The notes under the pieces were generated by a model. That model had not been told where the DNA came from. It saw only the letters and a list, made by a program, of their open reading frames with translations, and made no database searches. The position numbers and the translations under genes were made by a program. From the NCBI GenBank assembly GCA_937957985.1, contig CALGOH010000035.1, positions 1 through 50,063 on the forward strand: 50,063 nucleotides of DNA. The letters run 5' to 3'. Of this stretch, positions 33,726 through 41,836 are shown piece after piece (the stretch's first letter is position 1; each line of letters opens with the position of its first letter). Source of the stretch: an uncultured Verrucomicrobiae bacterium (lineage in GTDB: Bacteria; Verrucomicrobiota; Verrucomicrobiia; Verrucomicrobiales; Akkermansiaceae).

Positions 33726-34244
33726 ATGAAGCACTTCCTTCCTCGTTGCCTGTGGTTGGCCCTTGTCGTCAGCCTTCCATCCTGCGACCGGTCCGCCGAT
33801 GAAACCGGGTCCTCCAAGCCACCCCCTCGTGTTGCCGAGCGAGCCACGGCACCGGGCCCCGCCGAAGGCCGCAGCGAGGGAGCTACGGCGCTTTCGAGTG
33901 TTTTTGCGACCCCCCGAGACCGGAGAGTCCACGAACTGCGGCTGCAACTGATGTCCGTGGCCGACGAGGACGTGGACCTGGCCCTCGAGCAGATCAACCG
34001 CATCGAGGACGTTGATTCGAAGAGGGAACTTCTCGCCGAACTCGCGAGGGATGTGTCCGGGCGGGTCGATGTGGTGAAGCTGCCGATGTGGCTGGCCATT
34101 TCCCAGCATCCCGAAGCCAGCGAGGGCCTCAGGAATTCACTCATCGCGAAGCTCGGCCGCGAATTCGACCTCAACTACAAGGCGGATCCTGGAACGCTGG
34201 CGGAACTCATCGAGAAGAGGATGAGCACCCCGGGCCTGAAGTGA
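33726..34244 (+). CDS. Putative lipoprotein
   Basis: A 172-residue protein from ATG 33726 with a lipoprotein signal (LWLALVVSLPSC, Cys at about residue 20). A Pro/Ala-rich linker follows, then a charged, helix-prone C-terminal half (ADEDVDLALEQINRIEDVDSK, FDLNYKADPGTLAELIEKR). I do not recognise a family. It lies 78 bases after the fasciclin gene on the same strand and may be co-transcribed with it. Confidence 0.65.
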   Translation: MKHFLPRCLWLALVVSLPSCDRSADETGSSKPPPRVAERATAPGPAEGRSEGATALSSVFATPRDRRVHELRLQLMSVADEDVDLALEQINRIEDVDSKRELLAELARDVSGRVDVVKLPMWLAISQHPEASEGLRNSLIAKLGREFDLNYKADPGTLAELIEKRMSTPGLK

Positions 34245-34549
34245 GCTACGAGGAACTTCCCGAAGAAAGGGGGGAGAAACCGCTGTGCCGTCCCCGGCGT
34301 CGTGAGCCACGTTCCAGGTGTCTCAATAGGTGGGGCGGCTGACCGGCTGCCGGTCTTCCTGGAGAGGCATGACCTTTCACCGAATGCAGCTGAATGCCCC
34401 TGTTTCATTAGAGTCGGTCCGGGCACTTTGCCGTATCGGACGCACACAGCAGTTGTGGGGAGTATTCGCCCGGGAGAGCGGTTTTGGCAAAGAAATTCAG
34501 AGGCAATTCCGCCATCGCGCGGGGCGGGTCGGATTGCTATCGAATCCGC
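34245..34549. other. 305-bp intergenic stretch with no identified gene
   Basis: Between the lipoprotein gene and the SpoU methyltransferase I see no ORF with coding character. A short hairpin (GACCGG-CTG-CCGGTC) lies near its middle, with a weak T-rich tail, and may terminate the upstream transcript. The methyltransferase frame is open back to a TTG at 34484, so its first 66 bases could be coding. Confidence 0.45.
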
Positions 34550-35329
34550 GTGCAGATCGAATGGATCGAGCAGTTGCGGGCGCAGATCCGCCGCCGGGAG
34601 GACCCCTGGGTTGTGCTTGAGGGCCGCCATGCCGTCGAGGCTGCGCTCGGCGGCTGGTGGGACGTCGCGGGAGTGCTTGCAGGTGAGGAAAGCGTCTGGG
34701 AACCGCCGGCTTGGAGCGGCCTCGACCTGCTGCGCTGGCCGAGGAGGGAGATCGAGGCTTTGGCGGGCTATGCGTTTCACCGCGGAGTGATCGGCCTGGC
34801 GCGGCAGCCGGAGGAAACGGGGGACCTGCCGTCATTGCTCGGGGAACTGTCGGACGAGGCGCTGATCGTGGTCTGCCCGAATCTCTCGGATGCCGCCAAT
34901 GCCGGGGCGATCCTGCGCAACGCCGCGGCGCTCGGAGCCGAGGCGGTGATCTTCGGCCGCGAGGGCGTCTCGCCCTTCGAACGCAAGGCGGTGCGTGCCT
35001 CGGCCGGGGCGCTTTTCCGTATCCCGGTGCGGGTCGCCGATGGCGGGCAGATCCTCCGCTGCCTCAAGGCCGGCGGTTTCTCCATGGTCGGCGCCTGCTG
35101 TGGCGACGGGATTCCCGATGTCGCGACCTATGAGCCGCCGGCCGACCGCCTGGCGCTGGTGATCGGCTCGGAGGCGAAGGGACTAAGCCCATTCTGGGAG
35201 GCGGCCTGCGACGCTCACGTGACGGTGCCCATGGCCTCGGGGATGGACTCGCTCAACGCCGCCGCGGCGAGCGCGGTGCTGCTGTGGGAAATCCAGCGGC
35301 TGCGATCCGAGGAAGGGGAGATCGGATAG
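34550..35329 (+). CDS. SpoU/TrmH-family RNA 2'-O-methyltransferase
   Basis: A 259-residue protein from GTG 34550 (VQIEWIEQLRAQIRRRED, VVLEGRHAVEAAL). The SPOUT domain has all three family motifs: NLSDAANAGAILRNAAALGA, LVIGSEAKGLS and VPMASGMDSLNAAAASAVLLWE, which form the trefoil-knot SAM site. It methylates a ribose in rRNA or tRNA; the target cannot be told from sequence. A longer start at TTG 34484 would add 22 residues of unconvincing sequence. Convergent with the nucleotidyltransferase gene. Confidence 0.9.
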   Translation: MQIEWIEQLRAQIRRREDPWVVLEGRHAVEAALGGWWDVAGVLAGEESVWEPPAWSGLDLLRWPRREIEALAGYAFHRGVIGLARQPEETGDLPSLLGELSDEALIVVCPNLSDAANAGAILRNAAALGAEAVIFGREGVSPFERKAVRASAGALFRIPVRVADGGQILRCLKAGGFSMVGACCGDGIPDVATYEPPADRLALVIGSEAKGLSPFWEAACDAHVTVPMASGMDSLNAAAASAVLLWEIQRLRSEEGEIG

Positions 35330-35340
35330 CAGGCCGGGAT

Positions 35341-35356
35341 GCGGACTGAGGTCCGC
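35341..35356. terminator. Palindrome between convergent genes
   Basis: GCGGAC-TGAG-GTCCGC, a 6-bp stem with a 4-base loop, lies 12 bases after the methyltransferase stop and before the nucleotidyltransferase stop. It could act as a bidirectional terminator, and resembles the palindromic cores of the REPIN-like elements in the window. Confidence 0.45.
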
Positions 35357-35374
35357 GGTCCGTCTGCTCTGCGC

Positions 35375-36286
35375 TCAGGCCAGCGGCGAGGGATAGGTGC
35401 CGTCTTCCACGAGCCTGGCGATCGACTCGACGACGTGGGGTTTGTCGTCGGGGTAGGTGACGCCGAACCAGTTGGCGCTGGTTTCCAGCACCGTGCAGTC
35501 GGCCACGCCCTTGTTGATGAGATCATCGACCACGGTCGGGATGTAACACTCGGATTTCATCTCGCCGCCCTTCGCCTGAAGGAAGTCGGCGAAGTGGGTT
35601 TCGATCTGGTCGAAGGACTCGCGGGTGAAAGCCGAGAGGTTCATGGACACCGGACGGTCGTTGGGAATGTCGGCGGGGGAGCCGTCGAGGCGGGTGCCGC
35701 GCACCACGCCGTCATCGCCGCGGGTGATCTCGACGACTTCCTCGACGTCGGCGAGCAGGTGGCCCTCGCCGGTGCGGCAGATGCCGCGGTTCACCGCGCC
35801 GTGGTCGGAAAGGGTGTTCTTAAGCGGGTAGCCGACCATCGAGTAGTGGCTCTTGCCGTCCGATTGGTTGAGGCCGGAGAACCAGCGCGCGATGACCTGA
35901 TAGGCGTCGGCGCCGTAAAAATCGTCGGCATTCACCACCGCGAAGGGCCCGTCGATCACGTGCCGGGCGGCGCGCACGGCGTGGGCGGTGCCCCAGGGCT
36001 TTTCGCGGCCGTCGGGCACGCTGAAGCCGTCGGGCAGGTCGTCGAGCTTCTGGAAGGCGTAGTCGACCGTGATCCGGTCGGCGAAGCGCGCGCCGACGCC
36101 CTCGCGGAAGGCCTCGGCGAAGTCCTCGCGGATGACGAACACGACCTTCCCGAAGCCGGCCCGGATGGCGTCGAAAACCGAGTAGTCGAGGACGGTCTCG
36201 CCATTCGGCCCCATCGGGTCCATTTGTTTGAGACCTCCGTAGCGGGAGCCCATGCCGGCGGCGAGGACGAGAAGGGTCGGTTTCAT
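35375..36286 (-). CDS. Nucleotidyltransferase (sugar-phosphate type)
   Basis: A 303-residue protein from ATG 36286. The N-terminus MKPTLLVLAAGMGSRYGGLK is the nucleotide-binding loop of NTP-transferase enzymes, followed by VVNADDFYGADAY with metal-binding Asp residues. It probably activates a sugar phosphate to an NDP-sugar, though the exact sugar is unclear and the sequence diverges from RfbA and GalU. Divergent from the E1 alpha gene; the 118-base gap between them has nested inverted repeats near 36332-36370. Confidence 0.88.
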   Translation of the reverse strand: MKPTLLVLAAGMGSRYGGLKQMDPMGPNGETVLDYSVFDAIRAGFGKVVFVIREDFAEAFREGVGARFADRITVDYAFQKLDDLPDGFSVPDGREKPWGTAHAVRAARHVIDGPFAVVNADDFYGADAYQVIARWFSGLNQSDGKSHYSMVGYPLKNTLSDHGAVNRGICRTGEGHLLADVEEVVEITRGDDGVVRGTRLDGSPADIPNDRPVSMNLSAFTRESFDQIETHFADFLQAKGGEMKSECYIPTVVDDLINKGVADCTVLETSANWFGVTYPDDKPHVVESIARLVEDGTYPSPLA

Positions 36287-36404
36287 GCGGAAAATCAGGT
36301 GATCGTTAGGGTGCCGGGGCGTTATGGGACGGGCTTCGGACACATGTCCAGTACGACCCGTCAAACCCCTTGCGGGTGGGTCGGCTCGCGCCTTAGCCTC
36401 CGGC

Positions 36405-37418
36405 GTGCCCGAGACCGCTCCGACCATCCGCTCCGAGAGGGATCACGCCCGCAAGGTCTACCGTGCGATGCTGGAAGCGCGGCAGCTCGAAGCGAAGCTT
36501 GCGAGCCTCTACAAGGCCGGGAAAATCGTCGGCGGGGTCTATCTGGGCAAGGGCCAGGAGGCGGTCAGCGCGTCGCTCGGCGGATGCCTCGAGTGGGGGC
36601 GCGACATTTTCGCCCCGCTGATCCGTGACCAGGGCGGGCGCTCGGCCTTCGGCGAACCGATGCTCGACGCGACCCGGACCTATCTGGGATCGGCCGAGGG
36701 GCCGATGCGCGGGCGTGACGGCAACATCCACCGGGGTCGGCCGAAGCAGGGGCTGCCGGCGATGATTTCCCACCTCGGAACGGAGGTGTCGGTGGTGGCC
36801 GGAATGCTGCTGGCTCGTCGGCTGCGCGGCGAACTCGAGGGCGTGGTCGGGGCGACGTCGATCGGAGACGGGGGCACCTCCACCGGATCGTTTCACGAGG
36901 GCCTCAACGCCGCCGCCGTCGAGCGGCTGCCGCTGGTGGTGGTGGTGGCCGACAACCAGTTCGCCTACTCGACGCCGACCGAGCGTCAGTTCGCCTGCGC
37001 CAGCCTGCTGGACCGGGCGGCCGGCTACGGGGTGGAGGGACATGAGGTCGACGGCACCGATTTCCTCGCCTGCCTGCGGACGATGGCCGAGGCGGTCGAT
37101 CGCGCCCGGCAGGGCGGAGGCACCCAGATGGTGGTCGCCAGGCTGCTGCGCCTGAGCGGTCACGGCGAGCACGACGACGCCAGCTACGTGCCCGACGAAG
37201 TCCGTGCCGGTCGTTTCGGTCGTGACTGCATGGACGTCGCGGAGCGGCAGATGATCGAGAGCGGCTACGCCGATCAGTCGGAGATCGATGGTTGGCGTAG
37301 CGAGATCGTCGATGAAGTGCAGCAGGCGGTGGCGACCGCCACCCGGGAACACGGTCCGAATCCGTGGGACGAGCGATGGGAGGCCCGCTCGACCAATCTT
37401 CTCACCGTTGTCGACTGA
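36405..37418 (+). CDS. 2-oxoacid dehydrogenase E1 component, alpha subunit
   Basis: A 337-residue thiamine-pyrophosphate subunit from GTG 36405. The TPP-binding motif runs from G154-D-G156 (IGDGGTSTGSFHEGLNAAA) to VVVVADNQFAYSTPT. KLASLYKAGKIVGGVYLGKGQEA is the conserved N-terminal segment. With the next two genes it forms a complex that decarboxylates pyruvate, acetoin or a branched-chain 2-oxoacid; sequence alone does not decide which. Its stop overlaps the beta subunit start (TGATG). Confidence 0.92.
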   Translation: MPETAPTIRSERDHARKVYRAMLEARQLEAKLASLYKAGKIVGGVYLGKGQEAVSASLGGCLEWGRDIFAPLIRDQGGRSAFGEPMLDATRTYLGSAEGPMRGRDGNIHRGRPKQGLPAMISHLGTEVSVVAGMLLARRLRGELEGVVGATSIGDGGTSTGSFHEGLNAAAVERLPLVVVVADNQFAYSTPTERQFACASLLDRAAGYGVEGHEVDGTDFLACLRTMAEAVDRARQGGGTQMVVARLLRLSGHGEHDDASYVPDEVRAGRFGRDCMDVAERQMIESGYADQSEIDGWRSEIVDEVQQAVATATREHGPNPWDERWEARSTNLLTVVD

Positions 37419-38386
37419 TGAGCATGACCTACGTCGATGCGATTCGCGAGGCGCAGGACCACCTCTTGCGCGAGGATCCGCGGGTGTTTCTTTACGGCCA
37501 GGACATCAGCCATTTCGGTGGTGCGTTCAAGGCGACCAAGGGACTTTCCGAAGCCTATCCGGGCCGGGTGCTCGACTCGCCGATCAGCGAAGACGCGATG
37601 ATCGGCATGGCGGTGGGCGCCGCGATCGAGGGAATGCGGCCGATCATCGAGATGCAGTTCGCGGATTTTTCGGCGGTCGGCTTCAACCAGATCGTCAACC
37701 AGGCCGGCACGCATTTCTACCGCACGGGAATCCCGATCCCGATCACGGTGCGCCTGCCCTCCGGCGGGACGCCGGGCTCCGGTCCCTTCCACAGCCAGAG
37801 CATGGAGGCGATCTACTCCCACTATCCGGGGCTGGTGGTGGTGACGCCGGCGACGGTGTCCGATGCCTACCACATGCTCGTCCAGGCGGTGTCGGTCGAC
37901 GATCCGGTGATCTACTGCGAGCACAAGTTCCTCTATCGCTGGCTCAAGGCCTCGGGGATCAATGGCGACGGTTTGCCGCTCGGTGCGGCGCGCATCACCC
38001 GGCCCGGCAAGCATGCCACGATCGTGACCTACAGCGCCATGGTCCATGAGGCGGTGAGGGCCGCCGACCGGCTGCAGGAGGAGAGCGGCTGGGAGATCGA
38101 GGTCGTCGACCTGCGCTGCGTGAAGCCGCTCGACATGGATACCGTGCTGGCGAGCGTCGCCCGCACCGGACGCATGCTGGCGCTTGGTGAGGCTTTTCCG
38201 TGGGGCGGCGTGACCGCGGAGGTCGTCTCGCGGGTGTCGGACGAGGGCTTCCACCTGCTCGACGCGCCGCCGAAGCGTTTCAACTCCCGCGACACGCCCG
38301 TGCCCTATCACCCCGACCTGTGGGCGGCTCACCGGCCTACGCCCGAAACCATCTGCCTCGCGATGAGGGAACTCCTTTCCTACTGA
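37418..38386 (+). CDS. 2-oxoacid dehydrogenase E1 component, beta subunit
   Basis: A 322-residue subunit from ATG 37418: MSMTYVDAIREAQDHLLRED, GQDISHFGGAF, SPISEDAMIGMAVGAAIEG, RLPSGGTPGSGPFHSQSMEA and VVDLRCVKPLD are characteristic of E1 beta. It completes the TPP site with the alpha subunit. Odd: its last 18 codons (RPTPETICLAMRELLSY and stop) are repeated 99 bases downstream in a short ORF, with only synonymous differences. A dihydrolipoamide dehydrogenase (E3) gene is not in the window. Confidence 0.93.
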   Translation: MSMTYVDAIREAQDHLLREDPRVFLYGQDISHFGGAFKATKGLSEAYPGRVLDSPISEDAMIGMAVGAAIEGMRPIIEMQFADFSAVGFNQIVNQAGTHFYRTGIPIPITVRLPSGGTPGSGPFHSQSMEAIYSHYPGLVVVTPATVSDAYHMLVQAVSVDDPVIYCEHKFLYRWLKASGINGDGLPLGAARITRPGKHATIVTYSAMVHEAVRAADRLQEESGWEIEVVDLRCVKPLDMDTVLASVARTGRMLALGEAFPWGGVTAEVVSRVSDEGFHLLDAPPKRFNSRDTPVPYHPDLWAAHRPTPETICLAMRELLSY

Positions 38387-38389
38387 TCG

Positions 38390-38485
38390 ATGAGCCTTCG
38401 ATTTTTCCAGCCAAGCTCCGGCCCGGCAAGTCGGCCTACGCCCGAAACCATCTGCCTCGCCATGAGGGAGCTATTGTCCTACTAA
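38390..38485 (+). pseudogene. Remnant 3' end of a second E1 beta gene copy
   Basis: A 31-residue ORF (ATG 38390) whose final 17 residues are RPTPETICLAMRELLSY, identical to the E1 beta C-terminus. Positions 38432-38485 match 38333-38386 at 48 of 54 bases. All six differences are synonymous, and the stop is TAA instead of TGA. The first 14 residues are unrelated. It looks like the tail of a diverged gene copy left by recombination, not a simple recent duplication. Confidence 0.75.
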
Positions 38486-38536
38486 GTCCGCCTCGGGATT
38501 TTCGTCATTCGAACGTCGTCATTCGACATTTTCCCC

Positions 38537-39769
38537 ATGCCCACCGTTCCGATTCTCATGCCCCAGCTCGGCGAGTCGATCGCCGAGGCGACCATCGTCC
38601 GGATCGACATCCAGCCCGGCCAGCAAGTCGAGGCGGACCAGGAAGTCATCGAGGTCGAGACCCAGAAGGCGACCATGGGTGTGACGACGCTCTGCCACGG
38701 CATCGTGAAGGAGATCAACGCCACCGAAGGGGAAACCTATGCCGTGGGCACGATGCTCGGCCTGCTGGAGGTGACCGAGGAGGAGGTGGCGAAGACCGGT
38801 GTCGAAACACTGGAATCGGCCGCGGAGAAGCGGACGCCCTCCGCCGAGAGCAAGCACGAGGAGAAGAACCTTCACTTTGCGGTCGATGACGACAGCTACG
38901 AGGAAAGGGCGCCGGCGGTGGAGCCGAGCGTACGCGGCCGTCCGGTGCCCGCCGGCGTCAAGGGTGCCCACTACATCCCCCCGCGGCTGAAGGCCCGGAT
39001 GGACGAGATGGGCCTGCGCGAGGCCGACATCTCGGCCATCGTCGGCACCGGTGCCGGGGGAAGGGTGACGGTCGAGGACCTGGAGAAGTTCCTCGACTAC
39101 ATCGACACCTGGCCGAGCAGCCATGCCTCGCCGATGCGCCTGGCGGTGGCCGATGCGATGCGCCGGAGCTGGACGCGACCGCTGGCGACCGTGAGCCGTC
39201 CGGTCATGCTCGACCGGGTGCTCGACCACCGGGGGCAGCAGGATCCGAAGCCCGGGCTCACGCTCTATGTTCTGCGCGCCTTCGCCATCGCGCTTTCGGA
39301 GGATCCCCACAGCGCCGGTTTCCTGATCGGCGAGCGGGTCGTGCATCCGCGGGCGTTCGACATCGGCGTGGCGGTTCAGGTCGAGGACGGCGTGATGGTG
39401 CCCGTGCTGCGGAATGTCGACACGATGACCCTTCCGCAGCTCACCAATGCCTACGCCGAGATGGTCGATCGCGCCCGTCGTCGTCGCCTGAGCGACGAGG
39501 ATACCCGGGCGGGCATCGCGACCGTGACGAATTTCGGCACCTTCGGCCTGACCCACGGCACGCCGATCCCGCTGCCGAACGAAACGCTGATCCTCGGACT
39601 CGCCGCCGGCGAGAAGAAGCCGGTGTGGAGCGACGAGGTCGAGGCGTTCGTGCCGGCCACCGTCGCGGAGATCGCGGTCACCTTCGACCACCGCGTCGTC
39701 GATGGCGGGGGGGCGGGGATGTTGCTTGCGCGGATTGCCGAGCTTCTCCAGACTCCGCATAAATTATGA
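38537..39769 (+). CDS. 2-oxoacid dehydrogenase E2 component (dihydrolipoamide acyltransferase)
   Basis: A 410-residue protein. It has a lipoyl domain at residues 1-80 (VPILMPQLGES, lipoyl Lys probably K44), a charged linker, a peripheral-subunit-binding domain (about 140-185: YIPPRLKARMDEMG, GTGAGGRVTVEDLEKF) and a C-terminal acyltransferase domain with FDHRVVDG (H385). The lipoyl motif reads ETQKAT, where most E2 proteins have ETDKA. It forms the core of the complex with the two upstream subunits. Its stop overlaps the start of yjbQ by four bases. Confidence 0.93.
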   Translation: MPTVPILMPQLGESIAEATIVRIDIQPGQQVEADQEVIEVETQKATMGVTTLCHGIVKEINATEGETYAVGTMLGLLEVTEEEVAKTGVETLESAAEKRTPSAESKHEEKNLHFAVDDDSYEERAPAVEPSVRGRPVPAGVKGAHYIPPRLKARMDEMGLREADISAIVGTGAGGRVTVEDLEKFLDYIDTWPSSHASPMRLAVADAMRRSWTRPLATVSRPVMLDRVLDHRGQQDPKPGLTLYVLRAFAIALSEDPHSAGFLIGERVVHPRAFDIGVAVQVEDGVMVPVLRNVDTMTLPQLTNAYAEMVDRARRRRLSDEDTRAGIATVTNFGTFGLTHGTPIPLPNETLILGLAAGEKKPVWSDEVEAFVPATVAEIAVTFDHRVVDGGGAGMLLARIAELLQTPHKL

Positions 39770-40185
39770 TCGCACATTCGGGGAAGTTCTCCCTGCGCAC
39801 GCGGGGCAAGGGGACCTACGAGATCACTTCGGAGGTTGCCTCCATCGTCGCCGACAGCGGGATCCGCACGGGCACGGTCACGGTTTTCGTCCAGCACACC
39901 TCGGCGAGCCTCGTGATCATGGAGAACGCGGATCCGACGGCCCGCACCGACCTCGAGGCCTTCTTCGAGCGGCTGGTCCCGGAGGACACGCCGTATTTCG
40001 TTCACACGCTCGAGGGGCCGGACGACATGCCGAGCCACGTCCGGATGGCGCTCACCCGCACCAGCGAGGTGATCCCGGTGGTCGACGGCCACATGGCGGT
40101 CGGAACGTGGCAGGGGATCTTCCTTTTCGAGCACCGCCGCGCGCCGCACGAGCGCCGGGTGGTGGTCAGCGTGGTGGGGGCGTAG
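39766..40185 (+). CDS. yjbQ: YjbQ-family protein (UPF0047, thiamine-phosphate synthase-like)
   Basis: A 139-residue protein with the family motifs VTVFVQHTSASLVIMEN, EGPDDMPSHVRMAL and GTWQGIFLFEHR, including conserved His residues. Family members have a weak thiamine-phosphate synthase activity, and their main role is unresolved. The start ATG overlaps the stop of the E2 gene (ATGA), so it is co-expressed with an enzyme complex that needs thiamine pyrophosphate. This association is worth noting, though it may be coincidental. Confidence 0.9.
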   Translation: MIAHSGKFSLRTRGKGTYEITSEVASIVADSGIRTGTVTVFVQHTSASLVIMENADPTARTDLEAFFERLVPEDTPYFVHTLEGPDDMPSHVRMALTRTSEVIPVVDGHMAVGTWQGIFLFEHRRAPHERRVVVSVVGA

Positions 40186-40194
40186 CCGGAGCCT

Positions 40195-40644
40195 TCAGGC
40201 CGGATAGGAATTGCTGATGTAGCTTTCGAGCTGGCTGATCAGCGCGCCCTGCGCCGAGATGGTCCAGCGCACCAGGTCGCCGATGGAAATGATGCCGACG
40301 AGTCCGTCGTCCACCAGCACCGGAAGATGCCGCACCTTGCGCTGGGTCATGAGCTTCATGCCGTGTTCGACCGTATCGGCGGGGGAGACGCAGATCAGGT
40401 CGGCCGTCATGATGTCGCGGACGAAGGTGTTCTTGGAGGACTTGCCCTGAAGGATGATCTGGCGGGTGTAGTCGCGTTCCGAGACGATGCCCGCCAACCG
40501 CTTGTCGTCCATCACCGGGAGGGCTCCGATGTTCTTTTCGGCCATCAGGGTGATGGCCTCATAGACGGTGGCATTCGCCTGGATGGTCCACAGGTCGTTC
40601 GGCTTCACGTCGAGGATGGCGGAGATGGGATCTGAGATTTCCAT
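40195..40644 (-). CDS. CBS-domain pair protein
   Basis: A 149-residue protein from ATG 40644 with two CBS motifs (ATVYEAITLMAEKNIGALPVMDD, GIVSERDYTRQIILQG; then DTVEHGMKLMTQRKVRHLPVLVDDG, GIISIGDLVRWTI). No catalytic domain is attached. Stand-alone CBS pairs usually bind adenine nucleotides such as AMP and act as regulators. Converges with yjbQ, nine bases apart. The frame is open further upstream, but that part is not coding-like. Confidence 0.9.
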   Translation of the reverse strand: MEISDPISAILDVKPNDLWTIQANATVYEAITLMAEKNIGALPVMDDKRLAGIVSERDYTRQIILQGKSSKNTFVRDIMTADLICVSPADTVEHGMKLMTQRKVRHLPVLVDDGLVGIISIGDLVRWTISAQGALISQLESYISNSYPA

Positions 40645-40781
40645 GGGCGTTGGGAAGACGGTCAAGGGAGACGCTAGCGGGTCGATCCGGGGAAGACGAG
40701 GGCTTTCTTGGCGGGCGGAACGCGGGCGGTTCGGCGGTATCGAGATGATGGAACCGGTGTGGATGAAGGTTTGCCGTGGGC

Positions 40782-41696
40782 TCAGCGGCGGAGCCAGACC
40801 GACTTGAGGTAGGGCTCGCCGGTGAAGTCGGGGGGCATGGGGAACGACTCGATGGCGAAGTGGGACGTCAGTGAAGCCTGGAGCTGGCGGCGGAATGTGG
40901 CTTCGTCGAGCTGACGGCAGTTGGTGCAGGCGAGCAGTGTTCCGTGGGGTGACAGGCAACGTTCGGCGAGGGCGGCGAGTTGGCCGTAGTCGCGCTCGAC
41001 GCGGAAGACCTTGCCGTCCTTGTCGCGGGAGAAGGTCGGGGGATCGAGGATGACGATGTCGAAGGTACGGCCCTGTTTCGCGAAGCGGCGCAGCCAGTGG
41101 AAGGTGTCGCCCTTGCAGAAGTGGTGGGCGACCGGGTCGATGGCGTTCAGCTCCATGTTGCGGCGGGCCCAGTCGAGGTAGGGCTGGGAAAGGTCGAGGG
41201 TGGTGGTGACGGCGCCGGCGCTGGCCGCCGCGACCGAAAAGGCGCCGGTGTAGGCGAAGGTGTTGAGGACGGTGGTGCCGGGGGAGGTGGTTTCGATCAA
41301 CCGGCGTCGGTTGTCGCGTTGGTCGAGGAAGATGCCCTGGGAGTAGCCGGAGGTGAAGGAGATCTCGAAGCGCAGGCCGTTTTCGCGGATGACGAAGGGC
41401 GCGTCGCAGGGTTCGCCGAAGAGGTGGACGGGCGATTCCTTCTGATGCTGGTCGAGGCGCTTGTGATAGATCGTGCGGCCGGTGGCGCGGAGGGCGTCGA
41501 GCATTTCGAGTGGGATGCGCGCGTCGCGGGTCGAGACCAGCCAGCGGCCGGCGAAGGCGTCGACCTCCACGCCGTCGAGCCCGTCGCCGGCGCCGTCGAA
41601 GACGCGGAAGGCGTCGGTGGCGGCGGTGGGCAGGTCGCGGCGCCTTTGTAGCGCCTGCTGGAGGAGGTCGGTCAATCGGAGGTGCTTCTGTGGCAT
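40782..41696 (-). CDS. Class I SAM-dependent rRNA methyltransferase (RlmI-like)
   Basis: A 304-residue protein from ATG 41696 (MPQKHLRLTDLLQQALQRR). SAM motif I is TTVLNTFAYTGAFSVAAASAGA, and the catalytic region has VILDPPTFSRD. It resembles the methyltransferase domain of RlmI/YccW (about 396 residues in E. coli) without its PUA domain. The frame extends upstream to 41762, but that piece is entirely encoded by a REPIN-like element, so I place the start at 41696, within the first codons after the element. Confidence 0.88.
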   Translation of the reverse strand: MPQKHLRLTDLLQQALQRRRDLPTAATDAFRVFDGAGDGLDGVEVDAFAGRWLVSTRDARIPLEMLDALRATGRTIYHKRLDQHQKESPVHLFGEPCDAPFVIRENGLRFEISFTSGYSQGIFLDQRDNRRRLIETTSPGTTVLNTFAYTGAFSVAAASAGAVTTTLDLSQPYLDWARRNMELNAIDPVAHHFCKGDTFHWLRRFAKQGRTFDIVILDPPTFSRDKDGKVFRVERDYGQLAALAERCLSPHGTLLACTNCRQLDEATFRRQLQASLTSHFAIESFPMPPDFTGEPYLKSVWLRR

Positions 41697-41765
41697 GACC
41701 GTCCCGGTCATGGAGGGGTGAGATCCCGTCCGGCAGCTACCGTTCATGACCGGGACGGTCATGCC
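41692..41765. repeat. REPIN-like element, 74 bp, at the 5' end of the methyltransferase gene
   Basis: Two 21-bp arms (41692-41712 and 41745-41765) are perfect reverse complements, and each contains the palindrome ATGACCG-TCC-CGGTCAT. The spacer is 32 bases. The left arm includes the likely start codon of the methyltransferase gene on the minus strand, so its promoter and ribosome site lie within or beyond the element. Confidence 0.88.
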
Positions 41766-41836
41766 ACCGGATGGTCCTGATATCCTGACGGGCGGGCATT
41801 GCCATGACGGAGATGGTCGTTAGCATCCAGCCCGAA

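Noticed and set aside
41697..41762. N-terminal extension of the rRNA methyltransferase
   Set aside because: The extra residues are encoded by the REPIN-like element; the plausible start is ATG 41696.
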